Positions 17,776-26,139 of a stretch of DNA of 64,000 nt are shown here, piece by piece (position 1 is the first letter of the stretch; each line of letters starts with the position of its first letter). Where the stretch lies: NCBI GenBank assembly GCA_902826165.1, contig CADEDV010000008.1:6320-70319 (forward strand). The letters run 5' to 3'. Made by a program: the position numbers and the translations under genes. The stretch is from an uncultured Bacteroidota bacterium. GTDB taxonomy: Bacteria; Bacteroidota; Bacteroidia; Chitinophagales; Chitinophagaceae. The notes below the pieces were generated by a model. That model saw only the letters and a list, made by a program, of their open reading frames with translations, ran no database searches and was not told where the DNA came from.

Positions 17776-18541
17776 AACTTTCCTTTACATATTTCATCCA
17801 TTGTTTGCGTGCATGCAGTAAGAAAGCAGCTGGTGCAGTAGCAAACTCTTTTTCAGATTCGTAGCGACCGAAGCTCTGTAGTATTTGCTCATATTCATCT
17901 GTTTTCTTTGGCAGCTTTTCCAGGTTCATATCATTTTCGGTAACTGTAAACTTATCGTCGGCTCCGGCTTTGACCCACATAGGTCCCCGTAATGAATACT
18001 TCATCGTATCCTCGTGCATGATCAGCTTCATGTAAGCTGGCGATACATCGCTCCTGCAAGCCAGCTTATATTGGATAGTTGTTTCGGCAATCCCATTGCT
18101 GTCAAGATCAGTAACCATTATTGATCCCTTCATAAATTCTGTGGTGATATCAAATGGGCAAGCCTTTTCAGCATCACTGATTTTCCATAATATCCTGTAT
18201 GCTGTATCCTTTTTGATAAAATGAAAAGCATTTAGCTCAGCAGTCCGCCCTTCTTCACCATACTCACTCTTCTGCTTATCATCAAAAGCAGCAACAAAAG
18301 AAGTAATAAGAATATTATCTCCCAGTTTATCTTTCCATTGCCAGGCTTCATTGAGTTTTCCCCGGAACTTAAGTGAAGCCGGGATTTGATCTGCCCTTAG
18401 TTTAACTGGCACAATAGCAGTTGCCTGTTCGTTTGTGATTGCTTCCGGGCTATTGTTCGTAACAGTATCTTTTTCTTTATTGTCGCCAGAAGAATTACAG
18501 GCCGTCAGCAGTAACAGTAAACAGGGAAGGAATAGTCGCAT
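17768..18541 (-). CDS. Lipoprotein of unknown function
   Basis: 257 residues. The N-terminus MRLFLPCLLLLLTACNSS is a lipoprotein signal with lipobox LTAC (lipidated Cys15). The mature part is soluble and acidic, with TEFMKGSIMVTDLDSNGIAETTIQYK in the middle, a segment resembling FG-GAP/calcium-binding loops (DLDSNG), and ends in a basic KQWMKYVKESFE. I do not recognise a catalytic motif. It heads a unit with the CDF, OsmC and Rrf2 genes, overlapping the CDF gene by 8 nt. Confidence 0.75.
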   Translation of the reverse strand: MRLFLPCLLLLLTACNSSGDNKEKDTVTNNSPEAITNEQATAIVPVKLRADQIPASLKFRGKLNEAWQWKDKLGDNILITSFVAAFDDKQKSEYGEEGRTAELNAFHFIKKDTAYRILWKISDAEKACPFDITTEFMKGSIMVTDLDSNGIAETTIQYKLACRSDVSPAYMKLIMHEDTMKYSLRGPMWVKAGADDKFTVTENDMNLEKLPKKTDEYEQILQSFGRYESEKEFATAPAAFLLHARKQWMKYVKESFE

Positions 18542-18598
18542 ACAGAACTATTGAATGATGCCCGAAATTAACTGAAATCAGCAAGGAAAAAGATAATA

Positions 18599-20044
18599 TT
18601 AAGCGGCTTGTTTACGGTTGAAGAATGAACGCATTTTTTTGGCAAACCGGTGATAGGATTCCTTATTAAATAGTTGGGAATCCCGCATGGCTTTGTAAGT
18701 AAGGAACAAACCAATCGGCACCAAAACAAAAGTAGCCAGCCACATACCCATAAAAGGGCTCAGGGTATTTTCTTTGGCAAATTTTTCGCCCATGGTGCTG
18801 GAGAAATAAAAGACCATAAAGAAGATGATCGCAAATATCAGGGGTGTTCCCAACCCCCCTTTCCGGATAATAGAGCCCAATGGTGCACCGATGAGAAACA
18901 AAACAAGACAGGCAAGGGAAAGTGATATCTTCCGGTGCCATTCAATATTATGCTTCCTGAATATTCTTTCACGATCCTTTAAGTTAGTGGCGGTTGATTC
19001 AAGTCCAACCCTGATAGAATTAACTTGTCCTGAGGCCCGTTGCGCCACATCCGTCTTTGCTGAGTCGGGCAACCATTGCGAAAAAGTGGTAGCTGTTTTT
19101 CTTTTCCCGGTATCAATCAATTCCTGCTTTGCCCAGTTGCTGTCAATATACTTCGTGAAGGTCCAGGTTGCATACATTGTTTTTGTCAACTGCACCCTGA
19201 TGGCATCATTCTCTTTCCTGAGAGAGTCGATCGCTATGTCCAGTTGCCGCATACTCAAAACCCGTTCATTATTTTTATTGACACTATCGTCAGTTCTGAC
19301 AAACTGAAAAGCACTAAGGTCAAACTGTTTGGTATATTCTTTAAACCCAAGTCGTATGAACTCCGTATTCGGGCTGTATGCATTACTGGTCCGTTCCTGG
19401 TAGCGCCAGCCATCCCGCAGGTTGAATTCAAGGTATCGTTTATCCTCCGTTACCCGCATCACACCGCTTTTGGCAATAATAAAATTATCCTGCACCGGGT
19501 TGGTCTGTTCGTAGATGATCACATCCCTGATAATACTGTCATTGGATTCTTTTTTCCCGATCTTGATAGCAAAGCCATTGATCTTATCATAAAACACCCC
19601 TTCTTTCAGGTCGAAAGCCGGTTTGGCATACACAATATCCGCCAGCAACGTCCTGGATTTCAGGTTAGCGATGGGGATAATGTTATTGGAGAACAGGAAA
19701 GCCACACCACAAATAAGCAAGGTCACAAAAAACAAGGGCCGCATAAAACGCAGCAAAGAAATGCCGGCGGCTTTGATAGCCACTAATTCGAAACTTTCAC
19801 CCAGGTTACCAAAGGTCATCAGCGAGGAAAGCAGGATGGCCAATGGCAAGGCTAACGGCACTAATACTGCCCCCTGGTACCAGATAAATTCAAGGATCAG
19901 ACCAGCACCCAATCCTTTACCTACAAAATCATCAATATATAACCAGAAGAACTGCATCACCAGTACCAGCAACGTAATAAAGAACGTTGCCACAAAGGGC
20001 CCGACGAAGGCCTTGATGATGAGTTTATCTAATTTTTTGATCAC
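18599..20044 (-). CDS. LptF/LptG-family permease (YjgP/YjgQ)
   Basis: 481 residues. Three N-terminal membrane helices (about 12-125), a large periplasmic beta domain (about 130-375), and three C-terminal helices (about 385-470) give the LptF/G layout. It should be a permease subunit of the lipopolysaccharide export ABC transporter. The start is GTG at 20042-20044; it directly precedes the family-typical N-terminus IKKLDKLIIKAFVGPF. Start codons of this gene and the divergent plus-strand gene are only 12 nt apart. Confidence 0.88.
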   Translation of the reverse strand: MIKKLDKLIIKAFVGPFVATFFITLLVLVMQFFWLYIDDFVGKGLGAGLILEFIWYQGAVLVPLALPLAILLSSLMTFGNLGESFELVAIKAAGISLLRFMRPLFFVTLLICGVAFLFSNNIIPIANLKSRTLLADIVYAKPAFDLKEGVFYDKINGFAIKIGKKESNDSIIRDVIIYEQTNPVQDNFIIAKSGVMRVTEDKRYLEFNLRDGWRYQERTSNAYSPNTEFIRLGFKEYTKQFDLSAFQFVRTDDSVNKNNERVLSMRQLDIAIDSLRKENDAIRVQLTKTMYATWTFTKYIDSNWAKQELIDTGKRKTATTFSQWLPDSAKTDVAQRASGQVNSIRVGLESTATNLKDRERIFRKHNIEWHRKISLSLACLVLFLIGAPLGSIIRKGGLGTPLIFAIIFFMVFYFSSTMGEKFAKENTLSPFMGMWLATFVLVPIGLFLTYKAMRDSQLFNKESYHRFAKKMRSFFNRKQAA

Positions 20045-20045
20045 T

Positions 20046-20053
20046 TATCTTTA
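20046..20053 (+). promoter_or_regulatory. Candidate -7 box (TATCTTTA) next to a start codon
   Basis: TATCTTTA fits TAnnTTTG except for its last base and lies 3 nt before the ATG at 20057. TTTA stands 18 nt upstream as a possible -33 box. It would give an almost leaderless message. Confidence 0.35.
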
Positions 20054-20056
20054 AGT

Positions 20057-20668
20057 ATGAATCCCGCAAAAATAAGGCTTTCAGCAACCGAGTTGGAACT
20101 GGTGACCAATGCAGATTGGATTTTAACAAAGAACGGCATCATACAAAAAGTAAAAAGTATACTGGAAGGCCTCCAGGCTGAACAGCAGGATTACCTGGTA
20201 CAGGAAAAAAATAGTTTCCCCGCTGAATTTATCAGCCTTTTACCTAAAATTTCAAAGGGAGAAAACTACAAAGGCCTGCCCTACCTGGTGCTGGATTATC
20301 CCCGGTATTTTGATAAAGAAAATGTGTTTACGATTCGTACACTGTTTTGGTGGGGGAATTTTTTCAGCATTACCCTTCATCTATCCGGCCGTTGCAAAGA
20401 ATTATTTCAGCAGCAACTTATCAATGCATATTCTGTGTTTACCAGTACTGATTTTTTTCTTTGCATTAACGATGATCAATGGGAGCATCATTTTGAAAAA
20501 GATAACTACAAGCGGGTAAAAGAAATAACGAGTAGAGAATTTGAACAACTCCTTTCCAAAAAGTCATTTATAAAACTGGCACAGAAATATCCTCTTCAGC
20601 AGTGGGATGAGATTCCAACCTTGCTGTTAACCGAATTCAGAAAAATTATGGAAATAGTAAAAGCTTAG
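20057..20668 (+). CDS. Conserved-looking hypothetical protein
   Basis: 203 residues, soluble, no signal peptide or membrane helix. It is rich in aromatic residues in the centre (FTIRTLFWWGNFFSITLHLSG). I do not recognise a family. It starts 12 nt from the divergent LptF/G gene and converges with the START-like gene, overlapping its end by 4 nt. Normal codon use and the tight packing support a real gene. Confidence 0.75.
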   Translation: MNPAKIRLSATELELVTNADWILTKNGIIQKVKSILEGLQAEQQDYLVQEKNSFPAEFISLLPKISKGENYKGLPYLVLDYPRYFDKENVFTIRTLFWWGNFFSITLHLSGRCKELFQQQLINAYSVFTSTDFFLCINDDQWEHHFEKDNYKRVKEITSREFEQLLSKKSFIKLAQKYPLQQWDEIPTLLLTEFRKIMEIVKA

Positions 20669-21042
20669 TTACCCAGGCGGTGAAAAAGGTCTTTCACCTG
20701 GTGATCCCATAACAGGCTTTGGTCTTTGATTTCCTTTTTCTCAGCAAAATCCTTGATCACTAAAATGGTCTGGTTGGTGATCTCTGATTTTTCGATCCGG
20801 AACTCAAAGTATTCCTCTTTGGGAGCTGTTTGCCAGTGAAAGCGGACATATTTGTCCTGCTCTGTTTCCAGCAGGTCGGCTTTATCAAAAGAGCCGTTCC
20901 AGCCAAAGTAAAAGATACCATCTCTTTCATCAACCTTTTCTGCAAACCATTCGCCAAGGCCTGCCGGGGTGGCAAGAAACTCGAACAATATGGATGGTGA
21001 ACACCGGACAGGAAATTCTAACGTGTATAATTGCTTGCTCAT
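20665..21042 (-). CDS. START-like (SRPBCC/AHSA1-type) domain protein
   Basis: 125 residues forming one START-like domain: YTLEFPVRCSPSILFEFLATPAGLGEWFAE at the start, then FYFGWNGSFDKADLLE and a terminal helix SLLWDHQVKDLFHRLGN. Such single-domain proteins bind hydrophobic ligands; the ligand here is unknown. Confidence 0.85.
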   Translation of the reverse strand: MSKQLYTLEFPVRCSPSILFEFLATPAGLGEWFAEKVDERDGIFYFGWNGSFDKADLLETEQDKYVRFHWQTAPKEEYFEFRIEKSEITNQTILVIKDFAEKKEIKDQSLLWDHQVKDLFHRLGN

Positions 21043-21078
21043 CTTCTCTCTCTTATTATTAGATCATTGCGATAGCTG

Positions 21079-21125
21079 CAATAATAAATAATAAATCAGT
21101 GCCCCAAAATAATTTATTATTTATT
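21079..21125. promoter_or_regulatory. Promoter of the START-like gene overlapped by a 14-bp inverted repeat
   Basis: On the minus strand TTTG (21105-21108) and TATTATTG (21079-21086) are 18 nt apart, a near match to the Bacteroidota promoter. A perfect 14-bp A/T-only inverted repeat (21083-21096 and 21112-21125, 15-nt loop) overlaps both boxes. The remaining gap to rpoD (21126-21355) holds a weak plus-strand promoter-like pair TTGG-N19-TAAATTGC (21205-21235) and otherwise nothing I can name. Confidence 0.4.
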
Positions 21126-21355
21126 TTTCCCCTTGTTTTACAGCAAACCCCGTCTTTACAAAATAAAACCCTTACATAAGCGTTAAATAATAACCAAAAT
21201 TTTTTTGGCACATATTACCGAAAAGGTTAAATTGCCTTGAAGTTCAATACGTTCCGAACAACCAATGACATTGTGGTGGGTATTTTTAGAGTAATAAGCG
21301 AACTGTAACTTATAATTCTTTAACCCTTTAAATACACCATTCTAAAACCATACCT

Positions 21356-22231
21356 ATGAGCATGAGACAATTGAAGATCACGAAGTCTATTACGAATCGT
21401 GAATCTCAGAGTTTAGAAAAGTACCTGCAGGAGATCGGCAAGGTCGAACTCATTTCCCCCGAAGAAGAGGTCAAATTAGCCACCCTTATCAAACAAGGAT
21501 GCCAGAAGTCGCTCGACAGACTGACCAAGGCCAATCTGCGTTTCGTGGTGTCTGTAGCCAAACAGTACCAAAACCAGGGACTATCGCTGCCTGACCTGAT
21601 CAACGAGGGTAACCTGGGTTTGATCAAAGCAGCCCAGCGGTTTGATGAAACCCGCGGTTTCAAATTCATTTCCTACGCCGTTTGGTGGATCCGCCAGAGT
21701 ATTTTACAGGCCTTGGCCGAACAGTCAAGGATCGTTCGTCTGCCACTCAACAAAGTAGGGCTGACCAACCGGATTCAAAAAGCTTTCTCCTCGCTGGAGC
21801 AGCAATTTGAGCGGGAACCGTCCGCTGAAGAGCTGGCCGAAGTACTGGAAATGGACCTGGAAGAAGTATCCGCTACGCTGGGTATCAACTCCCGCCATGT
21901 CAGCATGGATACCCCCTTATCTGAAGGAGAAGACAGTACCCTGCTGGATGTGCTAATCAACCCGAATGCCGAACGGACCGATGGCCAGCTGGACCATAAT
22001 GAGTCTTTGAAAACAGAGATCGACCGGAGCCTGAAAACGCTGACCGAAAGGCAAAAGGAAGTGATCTGTTATTTCTTTGGTATCGGCGTAGACCACCCGA
22101 TGAGCCTGGAAGATATCGGCGAAAAATTCAACCTGACCAGGGAAAGGGTCCGCCAGATCAAGGACAAAGCCATTACCAAGCTGAAAACAAACACCCGGAC
22201 AAGGATCTTAAGAACTTATCTCGGGGCTTAA
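21356..22231 (+). CDS. rpoD: RNA polymerase primary sigma factor (sigma-70, RpoD/SigA)
   Basis: 291 residues, the short form usual in Bacteroidota, which lacks region 1.1. Region 1.2/2 ([48 protein letters not shown]), region 3 and region 4 ([35 protein letters not shown]) are all intact. It directs housekeeping transcription from TTTG/TAnnTTTG promoters. The frame starts MSMRQLKI; the second ATG at 21362 gives the more common N-terminus MRQLKITKS and may be the real start. Confidence 0.97.
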   Translation: MSMRQLKITKSITNRESQSLEKYLQEIGKVELISPEEEVKLATLIKQGCQKSLDRLTKANLRFVVSVAKQYQNQGLSLPDLINEGNLGLIKAAQRFDETRGFKFISYAVWWIRQSILQALAEQSRIVRLPLNKVGLTNRIQKAFSSLEQQFEREPSAEELAEVLEMDLEEVSATLGINSRHVSMDTPLSEGEDSTLLDVLINPNAERTDGQLDHNESLKTEIDRSLKTLTERQKEVICYFFGIGVDHPMSLEDIGEKFNLTRERVRQIKDKAITKLKTNTRTRILRTYLGA

Positions 22232-22276
22232 TTAACTAAAACAGTACTCACTGATATAATCTTTACACTTCTACTT

Positions 22277-22284
22277 TATCTTTG
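22277..22284 (+). promoter_or_regulatory. Candidate -7 box upstream of ffh
   Basis: TATCTTTG matches TAnnTTTG exactly, 70 nt before the ffh ATG. No good upstream TTTG box is seen at the usual spacing. If used, the transcript would begin just at the 28-bp palindrome that follows. Confidence 0.4.
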
Positions 22285-22294
22285 CAACTCGTTT

Positions 22295-22322
22295 AAAAGT
22301 GAACATCATGATGTTCACTTTT
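22295..22322 (+). terminator. 28-bp perfect palindrome between rpoD and ffh (terminator and/or ffh leader hairpin)
   Basis: The 14-base arm AAAAGTGAACATCA is followed at once by its exact reverse complement, and then by TATTTAG. As RNA it folds into a 12-bp stem with a T/U-rich 3' side, as expected for a factor-independent terminator of rpoD. It also lies where the ffh message would begin. Confidence 0.6.
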
Positions 22323-22353
22323 TATTTAGTGAAAGTGAAAATACTTGTGAATC

Positions 22354-23679
22354 ATGTTCAACAGCCTACAGGATAAATTAGAAAGTGCCTTTAAGAACCT
22401 CAAAGGCCAGGGCCGTATTACCGAACTCAATATTGCCACCACGGTAAAAGAGATCCGACGTGCCTTGGTGGATGCCGATGTGAACTATAAAATCGCCAAG
22501 GACTTTACAGATAAAGTAAAGGACAAAGCCATGGGTGAAAAGGTGATCAACGCCATTTCCCCGGGCCAGTTAATGACCAAGATCGTAAAGGACGAGCTGG
22601 CCGAGCTGATGGGCGGACAAGAGGCCGTTTTCAATGCAAAAGGTAATCCTGCGGTGATATTGATCGCAGGCCTGCAGGGTAGTGGTAAAACCACTTTCAG
22701 CGGCAAACTGGCTAATTTCCTGAAAACTAAAAAGGGGCTTTCTCCCCTGTTAGTAGCCGCGGATATTTACCGCCCGGCGGCGATGGAGCAATTGCGGGTA
22801 TTAGGAGAACAGATCGGCGTGGATGTACATATCGAATTAGAGAATAAGGATGCTGTTGCCATTGCACAAAATGCCGTAAAAGAAGCCAGAAGTAAAAATA
22901 AAAATGTTGTCATTATCGATACTGCCGGCCGCCTGGCCATTGATGAAGTGATGATGACCGAAGTGGCCAATATCCGCAGTGCTGTTAACCCACAGGAGAT
23001 CCTTTTTGTGGTTGACTCGATGACGGGCCAGGATGCGGTGAATACAGCTAAAGCATTCAATGACAAACTGGATTTTACCGGTGTGGTATTGACCAAGCTG
23101 GATGGTGATACAAGAGGTGGTGCGGCTATTTCGATCAAATACACGGTGAATAAACCCATCAAGTTTACCAGCAGTGGCGAAAAGATGGACACCCTGGATG
23201 TTTTCTATCCTGAAAGGATGGCGCAACGTATCCTCGGTATGGGCGATATCACTTCGTTAGTGGAAAAGGCGCAGGAACAATTTGATGAAGAACAGGCTAA
23301 GAAACTTGAAGGAAAACTTCGTAAGAATAAATTTGATTTTGCCGATTTCAAGATGCAACTGGAGCAGATCAAGAAAATGGGCAATATGAAAGACCTGCTT
23401 GGGATGATACCCGGGGTAGGCAAACAGATCAAGGATCTTGACGTAAACGAAGATTCTTTTAAAGGTATTGAAGCGATGATCAACTCCATGACTCCCGCAG
23501 AAAGAAGCAATCCCGACCTGATCGATGGCAACCGCCGCAAACGCATCGCCAAAGGGGCTGGCAAAGACATTGCCGAGGTAAATGCCTTTATGAAGCAGTT
23601 TGAGCAAATGCGGGACATGATGAAAGGCATGAATAAGGCCGGAATGTTTGGCAAAATGATGCCAGGAATGAAGAGATAA
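22354..23679 (+). CDS. ffh: Signal recognition particle GTPase Ffh (SRP54)
   Basis: 441 residues with N, G and M domains. G1 is GLQGSGKTTFSGKLA (near 110), then DTAGR, TKLDGDTRGGAA and, in the M domain (about 300-441), the methionine-rich helices MKQFEQMRDMMKGMNKAGMFGKMMPGM. It binds 4.5S RNA and signal sequences and targets proteins to the Sec translocon with FtsY. Confidence 0.98.
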   Translation: MFNSLQDKLESAFKNLKGQGRITELNIATTVKEIRRALVDADVNYKIAKDFTDKVKDKAMGEKVINAISPGQLMTKIVKDELAELMGGQEAVFNAKGNPAVILIAGLQGSGKTTFSGKLANFLKTKKGLSPLLVAADIYRPAAMEQLRVLGEQIGVDVHIELENKDAVAIAQNAVKEARSKNKNVVIIDTAGRLAIDEVMMTEVANIRSAVNPQEILFVVDSMTGQDAVNTAKAFNDKLDFTGVVLTKLDGDTRGGAAISIKYTVNKPIKFTSSGEKMDTLDVFYPERMAQRILGMGDITSLVEKAQEQFDEEQAKKLEGKLRKNKFDFADFKMQLEQIKKMGNMKDLLGMIPGVGKQIKDLDVNEDSFKGIEAMINSMTPAERSNPDLIDGNRRKRIAKGAGKDIAEVNAFMKQFEQMRDMMKGMNKAGMFGKMMPGMKR

Positions 23680-23798
23680 GCCGGTGGTCAACAGCCAATA
23701 GTCTTCGGAAATTTACAATACGAAAAAGTTTATCGTGCCTTTGAGGCTCTGCCGTGGACAGTTGACTGAAAACTGTGGACTGCCTGCACGACTTTCTC

Positions 23799-23829
23799 TT
23801 TGCAATCTCCTCTCCCCATCCTATATTTG
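23799..23829 (+). promoter_or_regulatory. rpsP: Promoter of rpsP
   Basis: TTTG (23799-23802), exactly 19 nt, then TATATTTG (23822-23829): a perfect match to the Bacteroidota consensus. Transcription should begin near 23836, giving a leader of about 50 nt. Confidence 0.7.
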
Positions 23830-23832
23830 CTG

Positions 23833-23886
23833 TCCGGTTTCTACCGGAACTAACAATTATTGTTTAACGCTGTTAAATTTCTATTT
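23833..23886 (+). promoter_or_regulatory. Structured leader of rpsP
   Basis: The leader contains a hairpin TCCGGT-TTCT-ACCGGA (23833-23848), followed by small inverted repeats AACAA-TTA-TTGTT and TAAC-GCT-GTTA before the ATG. A self-regulatory ribosomal-protein leader is possible. S16 leaders have been described in Flavobacteria, but I cannot tell whether this one is related. Confidence 0.35.
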
Positions 23887-24330
23887 ATGTCAGCAAAAAT
23901 CCGTCTTCAAAGACACGGGTCTAAGAAAAGACCCTTCTACTTTATTGTAGTCGCCGATTCACGGGCTCCCCGTGATGGTAAATTCATCCAAAAATTAGGT
24001 ACTTACAATCCCCTGACTGTTCCTGCTACTATTCAGCTGGATCGCCAGAAAGCATTGGAATGGCTGAACAAAGGTGCAACACCTACTGACACCGTTCGCC
24101 GTATCCTGAGCTTCAAAGGAGTATTGTATCTGAAACACCTGCTCCGTGGTGTGGGGCTGGGACTTTTTGATGATGCCACTGCAATGGAGAAGTTCACAAA
24201 ATGGAGCGCCGAACATGACGCCCAGATTAAAAAACGCCAGGACGAAGCTTATCGCCAGAAAAGAGCAAGACGTCCGATGCCAGGTCGCAGACCTGAGAGA
24301 AGGACTGAAAGCGGCGGTGGTGAAGGATAA
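23887..24330 (+). CDS. rpsP: 30S ribosomal protein S16
   Basis: 147 residues from the ATG at 23887 ([19 protein letters not shown]), which matches the universal S16 N-terminus; the upstream in-frame ATG would add nine unrelated residues. The S16 core covers about 1-85. A basic, arginine-rich C-terminal extension ([19 protein letters not shown]) follows, as seen in many Bacteroidota. It is a primary binding protein of 16S rRNA. A terminator follows. Confidence 0.96.
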   Translation: MSAKIRLQRHGSKKRPFYFIVVADSRAPRDGKFIQKLGTYNPLTVPATIQLDRQKALEWLNKGATPTDTVRRILSFKGVLYLKHLLRGVGLGLFDDATAMEKFTKWSAEHDAQIKKRQDEAYRQKRARRPMPGRRPERRTESGGGEG

Positions 24331-24355
24331 TATATCCTGATCCTGAAAGTTCATG

Positions 24356-24384
24356 AATCCCGGTTATTAAACCGGGATTTTTTT
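24356..24384 (+). terminator. Terminator after rpsP
   Basis: Stem AATCCCGGTT / AACCGGGATT (24356-24365 and 24370-24379) with loop ATTA, followed by a run of T. It separates rpsP from rimM. Confidence 0.85.
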
Positions 24385-24413
24385 GTTACCCTTAATTGCA
24401 GGCGATCTGCATT

Positions 24414-24421
24414 TATCTTTG
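24414..24421 (+). promoter_or_regulatory. Candidate -7 box directly before rimM
   Basis: TATCTTTG, an exact TAnnTTTG match, stands 5 nt before the rimM ATG. The terminator between rpsP and rimM means rimM needs its own promoter. The -33 box is not obvious. Confidence 0.45.
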
Positions 24422-24426
24422 TACCA

Positions 24427-24945
24427 ATGGCAGAATATTATAAAATAGGAAAGTTGGTTGCTGTTCACGGGCTGCAGGGTGAATTGGTACTAAAACATGA
24501 ACTGGGAAAAAAGACTTCACTGAAAGGATTACAAGCCCTTTTCATCGAAGACAAAAAAAACTCCTTTCTACCCTGGTTCATAGCATCCACCAAAATAAAA
24601 AGCGAGGAAGAAATTTATATTAAACTCGAAGGAGTTGACACAAGGGAAGCGGCCATGAAACTTACCCAAAAAGAATGCTGGCTTCCCGAACCTGATTTTA
24701 AAAAATTTGCTGCTAAATCGGCCCCGGTCAGTTTACTCGGATATACCATCATCAATGACGGGGAATCATTAGGTGAGATACTCGAAGTGATAGAACAACC
24801 CCACCAGGTATTATGCCGCCTGGAAATTCAATTGAAAGAAGTACTGATCCCTATTCATGAAGGAAGTTTGGAAAAAATAGATCACCGGAAAAAACAGGTG
24901 CTGGTTCAGCTACCTGAAGGCTTGCTGGATGTATATCTCACTTAG
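24427..24945 (+). CDS. rimM: 16S rRNA processing protein RimM
   Basis: 172 residues: N-terminal RimM barrel (YYKIGKLVAVHGLQGELVLKHEL) and C-terminal PRC-barrel (LLGYTIIN ... VLIPIHEGSLEKIDHRKKQVLVQLPEGLLDVY). It helps 30S subunit maturation. It follows rpsP as in the common rpsP-rimM-trmD order, but trmD lies 35 kb away. The end overlaps the convergent hypothetical gene by 8 nt. Confidence 0.95.
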   Translation: MAEYYKIGKLVAVHGLQGELVLKHELGKKTSLKGLQALFIEDKKNSFLPWFIASTKIKSEEEIYIKLEGVDTREAAMKLTQKECWLPEPDFKKFAAKSAPVSLLGYTIINDGESLGEILEVIEQPHQVLCRLEIQLKEVLIPIHEGSLEKIDHRKKQVLVQLPEGLLDVYLT

Positions 24946-25411
24946 GGCCTTTGATAAAATCAGCCAGCAGTTTCATACGGTAATACAGGTTGCTCAGCAT
25001 CAGGGATAAATTATTTTTCACTTTCTCCACGCTGCCGCCGTTCATCTTTTTTATGTTGCGCAGCTCTTCAATTTTCTCATCGATCTTATCTATCAGTCTT
25101 TCCGCATCCCAACCAATGTACTTTTTATTCCGGTCATCAAATACATGATACGGCTCTATATCCCCTGCTTTGATCTTTTTGAATTTGAAATTATTCTTTA
25201 TCGCTTCCTTAATGGCTTCATTACTGAGCAGGTCAATCATTACATCCGGCTTCACTTCATTCAAAAAAGCATTGTGAAAAATATTCAGGTTATTCCGTAA
25301 TTCACGGATCACCTGTTTCTTGATCACATCACTGGTCTTGCTTTCGTTATTTAAAAATGTCAGCAAGTCCTTCAACGGGGTAATACCTGTCTTCAGCCAT
25401 TCTAATTGCAT
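24938..25411 (-). CDS. Hypothetical helical protein
   Basis: 157 residues, charged and almost entirely helical by composition, with Lys/Glu/Asn-rich heptad-like stretches (LIDKIDEKIEELRNIKK). No signal peptide or membrane helix is seen. I do not recognise a family. It is in the same direction as the DinB-fold gene, which precedes it by 29 nt, so the two may be co-transcribed. Confidence 0.7.
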   Translation of the reverse strand: MQLEWLKTGITPLKDLLTFLNNESKTSDVIKKQVIRELRNNLNIFHNAFLNEVKPDVMIDLLSNEAIKEAIKNNFKFKKIKAGDIEPYHVFDDRNKKYIGWDAERLIDKIDEKIEELRNIKKMNGGSVEKVKNNLSLMLSNLYYRMKLLADFIKGPK

Positions 25412-25440
25412 AGGCTAAAATAACTATTCAACCCCATAAC

Positions 25441-26058
25441 TTATACTGCTTTTACTGGTTTTGTTGAAGTACCAGTTTTTTTATAACACCGTTTATCTTC
25501 CTGTACGATACGCAGTATATTTTGCAGCTGTACAAAATGCCGCTGCTCGTGTGCCACCAGGAAACGAAAAGTATCGCCCAGCTTTAATTTGATAAACCGG
25601 GAAATGGAAACAGGTGTGCGGATGGCCCCAATATCTTTTGCTTTGGCTTTTTCAAGTAATTCAAGCAGGTATTGCTGCTGATCAATGAAAGTATTCAGCA
25701 CCGGAAATACATCCAGTTGTGGCAAAGGGCGGTGATCTTTCGGAGCTTTCATTTTGTTTTTCACCTGCCCGTCAGCACCGGGTTTCATCAGGTTGGTAAA
25801 ATAATTCCCCAGCCAGCCTGACTTGAATATAGTCGTAGCTTTTTTATCCTGTTGTAAAGAATTCTCGATGGTCACCAGGTAATACCGGCCATAACTGTTC
25901 AGGTGTTCAAGTACCTGCACCACGTTCCATTTGCCGGGGGTGGGCTGTTCCAGTAAGCAACCGGGGTCTTCCAGTTTTAATAATGTGGCAGTTGCGATCA
26001 GTTGACGAACATCTGCCTGCAACTCGTTCAGCAGGTCCGTGCTAATAAATTTCTGCAT
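25441..26058 (-). CDS. DinB-fold (DinB_2-like) putative metal-dependent protein
   Basis: 205 residues with a four-helix DinB layout. The expected metal-binding histidines are visible: one in VVQVLEHLNSYGRYYL (near 52) and two in LVAHEQRHFVQLQNIL (near 170). DinB-fold proteins include thiol-dependent transferases and many of unknown activity. This is unrelated to DNA polymerase IV, which is also called DinB. Confidence 0.82.
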   Translation of the reverse strand: MQKFISTDLLNELQADVRQLIATATLLKLEDPGCLLEQPTPGKWNVVQVLEHLNSYGRYYLVTIENSLQQDKKATTIFKSGWLGNYFTNLMKPGADGQVKNKMKAPKDHRPLPQLDVFPVLNTFIDQQQYLLELLEKAKAKDIGAIRTPVSISRFIKLKLGDTFRFLVAHEQRHFVQLQNILRIVQEDKRCYKKTGTSTKPVKAV

Positions 26059-26100
26059 GGTTGATAATTTTCAACAAACCTACAGTGGCTGTATTCCGGA

Positions 26101-26122
26101 AATCTTGGTATTTCCCAAGATT
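26101..26122 (-). terminator. Inverted repeat downstream of the Crp/Fnr gene
   Basis: AATCTTGG and CCAAGATT (8-bp arms, 6-nt loop) stand 18 nt past the Crp/Fnr stop. The following T-run is short, so termination is only likely. Confidence 0.4.
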
Positions 26123-26139
26123 TTCAAATCCAGCCTGAG

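Noticed and set aside
25441..26058. DinB-fold gene as DNA-damage polymerase
   Set aside because: The name clash is misleading: it is a four-helix metal-binding fold. The polymerase IV gene is at 26806-27975.
26061..26074. FNR-like sequence TTGAT-AATT-TTCAA
   Set aside because: It lies only 3-16 nt before the start of the DinB-fold gene, too close for activation, and that gene has no respiratory link; may simply be a weak hairpin.
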